This document shows positions 1 through 5,211 of a stretch of 5,211 nt of DNA, one piece after another; position 1 is the first letter of the stretch, and each line of letters starts with the position of its first letter. Position numbers and translations under genes: made by a program. The stretch spans positions 15,136-20,346 of the forward strand of contig PMYF01000525.1 in assembly GCA_003171295.1 (NCBI GenBank), in the 5' to 3' direction. The stretch is from Acidobacteriota bacterium (GTDB lineage Bacteria > Acidobacteriota > Terriglobia > UBA7540). The notes beneath the pieces were generated by a model that was not told the DNA's origin, made no database searches, and saw only the letters and a program-made list of their open reading frames with translations.

Positions 1-175
1 CAATCATCGCGTCGCCCAGCCCGCGCACGGCCTCGATGAGAACCTTCGTGCGCTCCGGAGGGAGCAGGGCCAGCGCCACCCCAAAAGCCAGCGAAAAGAA
101 GATCACTCCCAGCATGTCGCCCTGCGCGGCGGCGGTGATGGGATTGCGCGGCACCACGTTCACAAGCGTCTGAAT
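1..175 (-). pseudogene. Continuation of the DAACS symporter after the in-frame stop; truncated by the window edge
   Basis: Reading on past the TGA in the same frame gives 58 more codons up to the window edge. They include LVNVVPRNP, then AAAQGDMLGVIFF and a hydrophobic run ending in LALL. This matches the region around transmembrane helix 4 of DctA/GltP-type symporters, where VPRNP or VPxSxx is followed by a GDMLxVIFF-type stretch. No frameshift is needed; a single base change at the TGA (for example to GGA or TGG) would restore one continuous frame from base 637 to the edge. Possible internal restarts are GTG codons at 161-163, 155-157 and 152-154 or the ATG at 113-115, but none has a convincing ribosome-binding site. 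It may be a real nonsense mutation, a sequencing or assembly error, or, least likely, a split transporter. The rest of the gene lies beyond the window. Confidence 0.75.
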
Positions 176-637
176 TCAGAACTGCCCCCGCTGCGGCGCT
201 TCCTTGGGCTGGCTGGTATTCTGGTGATAGGTCGCGAGCAACCGGTCGCGCGCTTCTGGCGACAATCCCTCGCCGGGCCGGATCAGATTCACCAGGAACA
301 GTCCCAGCAGCGCCGCAAGCGTGGTGACGAAAAGGAAGAAGAGCAGGGTCTTCGCCCCCACCCGGCCCAACTTGCGCAAGTCGCCCAGACCCGCCACCCC
401 CAGGCTGAGGCGCGAAAAGACCAGCGGGATGACCACCATGATCAGTGCCCGCAGCCACATTTGCCCGGCAGGCTCGGTGCCGTAACGCACCAGGTTGGCG
501 AGAGCAGTCGTCTTGCCCCACAGGAGATTCGCCACCACCCCGGAGGCCGCGCCCAGGAAAAGACCGGCGAGGATGTGACGGGTTTTGGGGCCCTGGCGGC
601 GTGGCAGGTTCGGAGGGCGGATGGGAGGATCACTCAT
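176..637 (-). CDS. Dicarboxylate/amino-acid:cation symporter (DAACS/SDF family), N-terminal part ending at an in-frame TGA
   Basis: This is the first 153 residues of an inner-membrane secondary transporter of the sodium/proton:dicarboxylate (glutamate) symporter family, the family of DctA and GltP. Three hydrophobic segments are visible at about residues 21-40, 57-83 and 94-119. The third ends in the family-like motif VNLIRPGEG (116-124), comparable to VNVVQPGAG in E. coli DctA. A polar loop of about 30 residues follows and the frame then meets TGA at 176-178. The next 58 codons in the same frame still read as family sequence, so this is an interrupted gene and not a natural short protein; complete members are usually about 400-450 residues. 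The start ATG is preceded by AGGTGAG at a rather long spacing of about 11 bases. The gene lies 92 bases after the stress-protein gene, same strand. Substrate cannot be told because the binding residues lie in the missing C-terminal half. Confidence 0.85.
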   Translation of the reverse strand: MSDPPIRPPNLPRRQGPKTRHILAGLFLGAASGVVANLLWGKTTALANLVRYGTEPAGQMWLRALIMVVIPLVFSRLSLGVAGLGDLRKLGRVGAKTLLFFLFVTTLAALLGLFLVNLIRPGEGLSPEARDRLLATYHQNTSQPKEAPQRGQF

Positions 638-729
638 GGGCGGGCTGTCTCACCTGAACTCGGAATCCGCACGAAACACCTCTGCTCTGCAACTTTCGGA
701 AGGAGCTTACCGGCCAGCGCTCCGCGAAC

Positions 730-1167
730 CTAGCCGTGCTCGGGCGCAGGGATCTGGACGATGACTCGGCACGGCGCGTGGTGAGCCACATAGCGGACCG
801 TGCCGCCCAGCAGCGTTTCACTCAGATGGTGGGGGCGAGGCTGGTGATGGCCCATCACCAGCAATTCCACTCCTTGCTCTTTGGCTTCACCCACGATCGC
901 CTCGCCCACTTCCCGAGCGCGCAGGAGTTCCGTCGAGAGGTGGCGGGAGAATCTCTCCGCCACGCCCTTGGCCCGAGCGAGAAGCTCCTTGCCCGGATGA
1001 TCGAGAGCTTCCTCCCCGGCCTCGAGGGGGGTAAGAAGCGGCACCTCGATGACGTGCAGGGCCGAGACCTCAGCATCCATGCCGTCGGCCAAATGGCATG
1101 CCAAGGTCGTCAAGCTCTCCACCGAATCCGCGCTCGATAGCGCCACCATGACTATGGGTTTGCCCAT
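730..1167 (-). CDS. Universal stress protein, UspA family
   Basis: A 145-residue cytoplasmic protein of the usual single-domain Usp length. Beta-strand 1 is IVMVAL (residues 5-10), a helix follows, then the ALHVIEVP strand (36-43), a long middle helix with charged residues (60-83), the VELLVMG strand (100-106), and the closing block GGTVRYVAHHAPCRVIV (121-137), which is the classic Usp C-terminal signature (G-S/T-V....HAPCPVLVV). ATP-binding Usps carry G-2X-G-9X-G-(S/T). Here the first Gly is G106, the second is replaced by Gln109, the loop is two residues longer, and it contains H107, H108, H113 and H114. The usual early Asp after strand 1 is also absent. Nucleotide binding is therefore doubtful. 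The ATG has a strong Shine-Dalgarno (GGGAGG, 5 bases upstream). It lies 90 bases after the GH106 gene and 92 before the symporter. Usp genes often sit beside transporters; its partner here is unknown. Confidence 0.9.
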   Translation of the reverse strand: MGKPIVMVALSSADSVESLTTLACHLADGMDAEVSALHVIEVPLLTPLEAGEEALDHPGKELLARAKGVAERFSRHLSTELLRAREVGEAIVGEAKEQGVELLVMGHHQPRPHHLSETLLGGTVRYVAHHAPCRVIVQIPAPEHG

Positions 1168-1172
1168 CGTGC

Positions 1173-1178
1173 CCTCCC
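1173..1178 (-). promoter_or_regulatory. Shine-Dalgarno site of the universal stress protein gene
   Basis: The minus strand reads GGGAGG here, five bases before the ATG at 1165-1167. It is the only purine-rich run in the leader and supports this start over any internal one. Confidence 0.7.
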
Positions 1179-1187
1179 GATGTGAAG

Positions 1188-1216
1188 TGAATATTCGCTC
1201 CCGGACGGTTTTGCAA
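1188..1216 (-). promoter_or_regulatory. Weak sigma70-like promoter candidate upstream of the stress-protein gene
   Basis: On the minus strand TTGCAA (1211-1216, 4 of 6 matches to TTGACA) is followed after exactly 17 bases by TATTCA (1188-1193, 3 of 6 matches to TATAAT). The -10 part lies in the most AT-rich patch of the 90-base gap, in a GAATATTC palindrome at 1189-1196. Transcription would start near 1181, leaving a short leader that still contains the GGGAGG ribosome site. If real, the stress protein and symporter would have their own promoter apart from the GH106 gene. The -10 match is poor, so this is only a candidate. Confidence 0.3.
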
Positions 1217-1257
1217 GCGCGGGAGGGAGGCCGGTGCAGTTTGCCTCACACTCTCAC

Positions 1258-4200
1258 TTACGGCATGGTCACGCGCAGGACCCTCACCGGACCGAGCAGA
1301 CCTGACTCGAGCAGGGGGGTGTCGGCCCGGAAGGGCTTATAGTCAAGCCACGCATACTTTTTCGTCGCATCCGCCTGGCAGTCACCGATGACGCGATTCG
1401 GCCACAGGTTCGTAACCTTTACCTCGAGGTGGTTATTGCCCGGCTTGAGCGCCACGGTTACGTCAGCTTGAAACGGGGGCTTCCAGAGGATGCCCCCCAC
1501 CGGGTGGCCATTAACCGACACCTCGGCAATCTCCTTCACCTTACCGAGATCAAGTATGACCTTCGCACTCTGCTTGAACCACTCTTGGGGAGCGTTAATG
1601 TCTTGCATGTAGACTGCCGTCCCGGAGAAGTACTTCACACCCTCATCCGGGTAGTTGGGCCAGGAAACAAGAGTCTCAAACCGGACCTGCGCGGGTGCGC
1701 CCCAGTTCGGCGGGAATTTGACCTCCCACGCCCCCTGAACAGTCGTGACCACAGTGGTCACCGGCTGTGGGAGCGTTCGCGACGGAGACGAGGCTTTCTG
1801 CCGGAACACCACGAAAACCGACCCATACGGGTCGAGGTGCAGCGGCACGGTCGTCCGGCCGCCTTCGATTCTGTACCCCGCCGCTTCGATCACTCCGGTA
1901 TCCGGGCGCCAAAGTTCGGGTTCCCTGCCCTCGATACGGAAGCTGGTTTCGAGGTCCTCCGGCCACTCCTTCTGGTTTGCCACGAAGTAGAGGTCCCGGT
2001 CACCGTCCCGGCGATGGATCCAGACCAGCTCGGAATCGAATGCCGGACGGTTGTACTCAAAGTCGGGAGAGGCTTTCTCACCGGCCAGGACCGCATCCAG
2101 CGGTTTGCCCCAATAGAGTTTTCCTTTGCCGTAAACGTGCTCCGTGACGCCCATGCCGTCGATGGAACCCCAGAGATCGTTGACGATGGAGCGGAACTCC
2201 GCGTCCTTGCCCTGATCGGCGAGGCTCGGCGAACCTGACGGGGGCGGGGCCACGAGGATGGCTCCCGAGGATACGAAGTCACGCAGCTTGCGCAGGAGGG
2301 GCAGCGTTAGCTGGTTCACATAGTCGGGCAGAATCAGCAAGCGGTAGCTCATGCCGCTGGGCAGCACCAGCCGGCCGTCCCGGACCGACATCCGGTTCAA
2401 CAGGATGTCGGCGTTGACCCAGTCGTACGCATACCCCTGAGGAGGCTCGGGATTCACGGGCTTCCAGAAAGGCACGGTCGCCGGCGCGCCCTCACCATAG
2501 AAATAGGCTAATTCGCTGACGAACTGCCCCTGCTGCAGCAGGAAGGAGGAGCGCGCCAGATAGGTGTTCCAGGCAACCGCTTGTTCCGCCCACGTTGTGT
2601 TGCGCGTGTAGTGCTGTCCGAAAAAGCCCAGCGTGATGCCCGGCCGGTGCTGGTCGTCCACGAACGGCTGGTGGTCCGAGGTGTGGAAAACGAAGCGGTT
2701 GATGCCCAAGGCCATGGCCTTGTCGCCCAGTGGCTTCAGGTAGTAGGGTGAGGCCCACACGGGGCCGTTCGGCGCCGTGGTAAACGATTCGGCGGCCGCC
2801 AACGGCTTTCCGTAGACGTGTGCCGCCGAGGCTGTCTCCAGGAGATCCGCCAGATTATCGGGCCCTTCCTTCGCTCCGGGCGGCGGGGTCCAGAACTCCC
2901 CCATCGGGATGTCCACCATGCTCTTACACAGCAACCCGTCGCTCGTAGTCGCAGGGCCGCCCGTGGCTTCGGCGGCGAGGCCTATGCCCTGGCGGTTGAA
3001 GTACCGGCTCGCCACGCCGTAATGATTCTCGGCGAGCAAATCAGCGATGGTACGGCGGAAGTCCCACAGGAAGCGATCACTTACCGGCGCGCTCTCGACG
3101 ATGCGACCGGTGAGCACGGGCAGATAAGGCGTGGGATCGTAACCACGACGCTTCTCGAACTCCGGGATCATTTCATCGGTCCAGTTCTCAACGCCGGCTT
3201 CCCAACTGTCCATCAGGAAATACCGGAAGCTTTTCCCGAAGTTTGCACCGAGCGCGCTGGAGACCATGTCGACATAGGTCTTGGCGTAGTTGCTCACGTG
3301 CTTGCCACTCAGCTTGTCAACCTCGTAGCCCGTGGCCTCGGGGCTGGCGGGATGATTCTTCTCCCCCGTGAGCGAGTAGCCCAGGCGCAGGATTACCCAT
3401 TTCCCAGCCGGAACGTCCCAATCCAGCGTCCCATCGCGCCGCATCTTCGAGGTCAAATCGATGACATCCCGGCGCGCCACGACTTCGTTCCCGGGCGCCT
3501 CGGGTGTGGCGAGGGATTGAAATTCTATAGCATTCCCAAAGGCTGCCTTCCCCTGCCAGTGATTCACCCGCGGCCCCGAGAATTCGATTTCCGCCAGGTT
3601 GACGCCGCGGCCGGCAGGAAGTGAAAAGCCGGACTCCGCCGCCACCCGGGCCACCCAGGGATCCGGTGGAGGCGGACGCATCACAACGCGATAGAACTTT
3701 ACCGTAGTTTCCGGAAACGAGTACGTCTGCACCGGGAAACTTCCGGTGGCTTGCTCCGGCCCGGGCAGGGTGATGAGCGTCAACCAAGTCGAGCCGTCGT
3801 CACTCGCCTGCACCTTGCCCTCCGGGATGGCTCCGCTGCGGAACACGGTGTTGCTGCCCGCGACGATGGTCACGGCTTGCGCCGGGCAGGGCCGGGGAAA
3901 TTCAAACTGTACCCATACTTCGGACTCACCCTCACTGGCAGGAAGGAAGAGCGGCTTGGCCAAATCGCCATCCGTGAGCGGCGCCGCGTCGACATGGGCC
4001 GCGCTGATCGTCACCTTGGGATTGAGATCAGCCATCCGCACCTCGCCCTGCGGCAGGCGATAAGCCACCACCCTGCTGTCGGCGTAGAACGTCGGGTCCG
4101 GCTTCGCCGGCGGCGCGGGCGGCAGCGGTTTGGTTCCAGGCAGGTCGGTGGGAGTAGGATAGTCGATATCGGGAGCCATGGTCATATTCTGGAACTTGCC

Positions 4201-4704
4201 GTTATTGGTGGGAGGGTGGACGAGCTTCCCCGAAAACTTCTTCGGACCTTCCGCGCGCGTCTCGCTCCAAACGATTTTCTTCATGGCCTCTTCAGGTTTC
4301 ACCCAGGGGCCTGCCGTTTCGCTCCATCCCCCCGACGCCGCCATGGCCATTTCCAGCCCCAGGCGATCCGCTTCAGCGCCGGCGTGGTGGAACGCGTCCT
4401 TCCATTCCGGAGTCATCCAGACGAGGCGCTGGTCGACGAATTGCGGAGTCTCCAGGTTGCCGTCAAACATCTGCATCCCCGCAATGCCGACGCGCTTCAT
4501 CCACTCCAGGTCAGCGGTGATGCCTTCTTTGGTAACATTCCCGTTCATCCAGTGCCACCACGCCCGCGGCTTGGCGGATTCCGGCGGATTCTTGAACCCC
4601 GATTCCAGTGGATCGTCAGGCGCTTGTCCCGAGGCCCAGGAAGCCAGGGCGATCATCGCAGCAAAAGCAAAAGTGCGCATCATACGGTTATAGGTTCTGC
4701 TCAT
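1258..4704 (-). CDS. Secreted glycoside hydrolase, GH106 (alpha-L-rhamnosidase) type
   Basis: A complete 1148-residue exported enzyme, likely removing alpha-L-rhamnose from a polysaccharide such as a pectic rhamnogalacturonan. A signal peptide is clear: basic start, hydrophobic core at 11-23, probable cleavage after ASG (24-26). Mature sequence opens with the GH106-like block FKNPPESAKPRAWWHWMNG (37-55) and ITADLEWMKRVGIAGMQMFD (62-81). A proline-rich loop (183-204) leads into a discoidin-like beta-sandwich (about 240-377). The catalytic barrel resumes at about 470-740 with FLMDSWEAG..NWT (496-509), AAEATGG (577-583), DIPMGEFW (598-605), AAAESF (636-641) and GQHYTRNTTWAEQ (696-708). Candidate catalytic or calcium-binding acids are D499, E502, E506, E579, E603 and E639; exact roles are not assigned here. 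A glutamine-amidotransferase-like segment (about 760-870) and a C-terminal jelly-roll carbohydrate-binding domain (about 990-1145, with VSVNGHPVGGILWKPPF) follow. Length fits the family, and no stop or frameshift is seen. Rhamnose specificity is inferred from the family; related uncharacterised members may differ. Confidence 0.88.
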   Translation of the reverse strand: MSRTYNRMMRTFAFAAMIALASWASGQAPDDPLESGFKNPPESAKPRAWWHWMNGNVTKEGITADLEWMKRVGIAGMQMFDGNLETPQFVDQRLVWMTPEWKDAFHHAGAEADRLGLEMAMAASGGWSETAGPWVKPEEAMKKIVWSETRAEGPKKFSGKLVHPPTNNGKFQNMTMAPDIDYPTPTDLPGTKPLPPAPPAKPDPTFYADSRVVAYRLPQGEVRMADLNPKVTISAAHVDAAPLTDGDLAKPLFLPASEGESEVWVQFEFPRPCPAQAVTIVAGSNTVFRSGAIPEGKVQASDDGSTWLTLITLPGPEQATGSFPVQTYSFPETTVKFYRVVMRPPPPDPWVARVAAESGFSLPAGRGVNLAEIEFSGPRVNHWQGKAAFGNAIEFQSLATPEAPGNEVVARRDVIDLTSKMRRDGTLDWDVPAGKWVILRLGYSLTGEKNHPASPEATGYEVDKLSGKHVSNYAKTYVDMVSSALGANFGKSFRYFLMDSWEAGVENWTDEMIPEFEKRRGYDPTPYLPVLTGRIVESAPVSDRFLWDFRRTIADLLAENHYGVASRYFNRQGIGLAAEATGGPATTSDGLLCKSMVDIPMGEFWTPPPGAKEGPDNLADLLETASAAHVYGKPLAAAESFTTAPNGPVWASPYYLKPLGDKAMALGINRFVFHTSDHQPFVDDQHRPGITLGFFGQHYTRNTTWAEQAVAWNTYLARSSFLLQQGQFVSELAYFYGEGAPATVPFWKPVNPEPPQGYAYDWVNADILLNRMSVRDGRLVLPSGMSYRLLILPDYVNQLTLPLLRKLRDFVSSGAILVAPPPSGSPSLADQGKDAEFRSIVNDLWGSIDGMGVTEHVYGKGKLYWGKPLDAVLAGEKASPDFEYNRPAFDSELVWIHRRDGDRDLYFVANQKEWPEDLETSFRIEGREPELWRPDTGVIEAAGYRIEGGRTTVPLHLDPYGSVFVVFRQKASSPSRTLPQPVTTVVTTVQGAWEVKFPPNWGAPAQVRFETLVSWPNYPDEGVKYFSGTAVYMQDINAPQEWFKQSAKVILDLGKVKEIAEVSVNGHPVGGILWKPPFQADVTVALKPGNNHLEVKVTNLWPNRVIGDCQADATKKYAWLDYKPFRADTPLLESGLLGPVRVLRVTMP
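1745..1761. repeat. Perfect 8-base inverted repeat with a 1-base centre inside the GH106 gene
   Basis: GTGACCAC is followed by one A and then its exact reverse complement GTGGTCAC. It lies in the coding sequence for the VTTVVTTV stretch (residues 982-989), which looks like the linker between the catalytic part and the C-terminal sugar-binding domain. With so short a centre it is more operator-like than hairpin-like, but the repeated Val-Thr codons alone may produce it. No function is claimed. Confidence 0.5.
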
Positions 4705-4711
4705 CTAATGA

Positions 4712-4718
4712 CCCCTTT
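4712..4718 (-). promoter_or_regulatory. Shine-Dalgarno site that decides the GH106 start
   Basis: The minus strand reads AAAGGGG seven bases before the ATG at 4702-4704. Two later ATG codons (residues 8 and 9) would also leave a usable signal peptide, but the bases just before them (around 4684-4701) hold no purine-rich site. The first ATG is therefore preferred. The site is in the 61-base gap after the receptor stop codon, which suits translation from a shared mRNA. Confidence 0.6.
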
Positions 4719-4765
4719 CCTTATGCCATCTGCGATGGGCATGTTACCTCACAGCACTCCGAAGA

Positions 4766-5211
4766 TCAGAAGAGCAGCTTCAGGGAGAACTGGACCTGGC
4801 GGGAAGTCCCTGCGGTGCGATTGATGACCCCGAAGCCCGAGCCGCGCAGGATGTTTACCGGCAAGCCGAAGTTCACCAAATTGAAAGCGTTAAAGAGTTC
4901 GGCCCGGAACTCCAGAGCCACGGGCTCCGTACCTCCCCGCCGGCTACCGAGGTTCGTGTCCTTGATCAAAGCAAAGTCGAAATTGTGGAGGCCTGGGCCA
5001 CGAAAGGTATTTCGTCCCAGGGTTCCGAAGCGGCCCTGGTTGGGTCCCGTGCCGTTTGGAACGCCAATGGGAATGGAAAAGAAGGAGGGGTTGGCGGCGC
5101 CCTGGCCGAAGTAATCTTCCCGGATCGTCCGCGCGGTGGAGAAATCCGGAGTGGCGATCTGATCCGGACGATCCCCACCCCCCGCACCCACTCCGGTCTG
5201 TTGAATTCCGG
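4766..5211 (-). CDS. TonB-dependent outer-membrane receptor (Oar-like), C-terminal part; cut by the right window edge
   Basis: The last 148 or so residues of an outer-membrane beta-barrel receptor that takes up or binds a ligand using TonB energy. The frame is open to the window edge; the GTG at 5189-5191 is an internal Val codon, because GIQQTG precedes it in frame. Visible motifs, counted from that Val, are GRNTFRGPGL (59-68), NFDFALIKDT (70-79), a barrel strand LEFRAELFNAFNLVNFGLP (93-111) and the closing strand RQVQFSLKLLF (131-141), which ends in Phe as outer-membrane barrels do for insertion by the BAM machinery. This ending is typical of the large acidobacterial receptors annotated as carboxypeptidase-regulatory-like or Oar-like, commonly about 1000-1200 residues, with an N-terminal CarboxypepD_reg-like domain and a plug that would lie outside the window. 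The GH106 gene begins 61 bases after the TGA on the same strand, suggesting the ligand is a glycan. Ligand identity is inference. Confidence 0.85.
   Translation of the reverse strand, partial: GIQQTGVGAGGGDRPDQIATPDFSTARTIREDYFGQGAANPSFFSIPIGVPNGTGPNQGRFGTLGRNTFRGPGLHNFDFALIKDTNLGSRRGGTEPVALEFRAELFNAFNLVNFGLPVNILRGSGFGVINRTAGTSRQVQFSLKLLF

Noticed and set aside
172..177. GAATTC (EcoRI site) overlapping the in-frame stop, considered as a cloning or ligation junction making a chimera.
   Set aside because: Family sequence continues in frame on both sides, and other GAATTC sites occur at 3580-3585 and 5203-5208 without any break, which is near random expectation.
176..178. Reading the TGA as selenocysteine or as a recoded sense codon.
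   Set aside because: The receptor gene ends at TGA immediately after a canonical terminal Phe, and the GH106 Trp codons at its WWHW motif are TGG, so the standard code is in use. The site is a loop with no redox role and no SECIS-like stem was seen.
224..733. Plus-strand open frame of 169 codons opposite the symporter.
   Set aside because: It is rich in Arg, Gln and His, matches no family I know, and is antisense to clear membrane-protein coding sequence; a shadow frame of high-GC DNA.
1224..1248. GAGGC...GCCTC inverted repeat after the GH106 stop as a terminator.
   Set aside because: Only five pairs with an 11-base loop and no T-run after it; GC-rich DNA gives such matches by chance.
2818..3624. 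Plus-strand open frame of 268 codons inside the GH106 gene.
   Set aside because: No recognisable motif and wholly antisense to the conserved DSWEAG and DIPMGEFW catalytic region; a shadow.
4724..4741. Hairpin between the receptor and the GH106 gene (5 paired bases, a bulge, 2 more pairs, 3-base loop) as a Rho-independent terminator.
   Set aside because: The stem is short and bulged, and on the minus strand it is followed by TAAGGAAAGGGG, not a T-run. At most it is a weak structure in the mRNA leader.
3751..4824. Long plus-strand open frame (357 codons) opposite the GH106 N-terminal half.
   Set aside because: Arg- and His-rich composition with no domain pattern, and it runs across the GH106 start and into the receptor gene; a high-GC shadow.
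5189..5191. GTG codon as the start of a short 141-residue outer-membrane protein.
   Set aside because: The frame stays open to the window edge (GIQQTG precedes), there is no ribosome site, and the sequence is clearly the end of a large receptor barrel.

Overview
The window holds four genes or gene parts, all on the minus strand, so it reads right to left. Transcription order is: the C-terminal end of a TonB-dependent outer-membrane receptor (cut by the right edge), a complete 1148-residue secreted glycoside hydrolase that looks like family GH106 (alpha-L-rhamnosidase type), a small universal stress protein (UspA family), and the beginning of a dicarboxylate/amino-acid:cation symporter (cut by the left edge). 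The symporter frame is interrupted by an in-frame TGA. Intergenic gaps are 61, 90 and 92 bases, so no stretch over 300 bases lacks a gene. No RNA gene, mobile element, CRISPR array or convincing terminator was seen.

Organism: the DNA is GC-rich and the receptor shows a Gram-negative outer membrane. Its C-terminal style (a GRNTFRGPGL-type motif, an FRAE-FN-FN-NFGLP block and a terminal Phe) is the one I associate with the large Oar-like TonB-dependent receptors of Acidobacteriota (Solibacter/Bryobacter-like). A GH106 enzyme next to such a receptor also fits a soil glycan degrader of that phylum. This is inference from protein style, with moderate confidence.

How the genes may work together: the receptor and the GH106 enzyme are close and co-directional, with a good Shine-Dalgarno in the gap. 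They probably form a small glycan-use unit in which the exported enzyme removes rhamnose from a plant or microbial polysaccharide and the receptor handles uptake or binding at the outer membrane. The stress protein and the symporter follow in the same direction but may form a separate unit, because a weak sigma70-like promoter can be drawn just upstream of the stress-protein gene. No functional tie between them and rhamnose use is visible.

The points most worth a second look are the in-frame stop in the symporter, after which recognisable family sequence continues in the same frame, and the stress protein, whose nucleotide-binding loop is degenerate and rich in histidine. I see no clear sign of a wholly new system.
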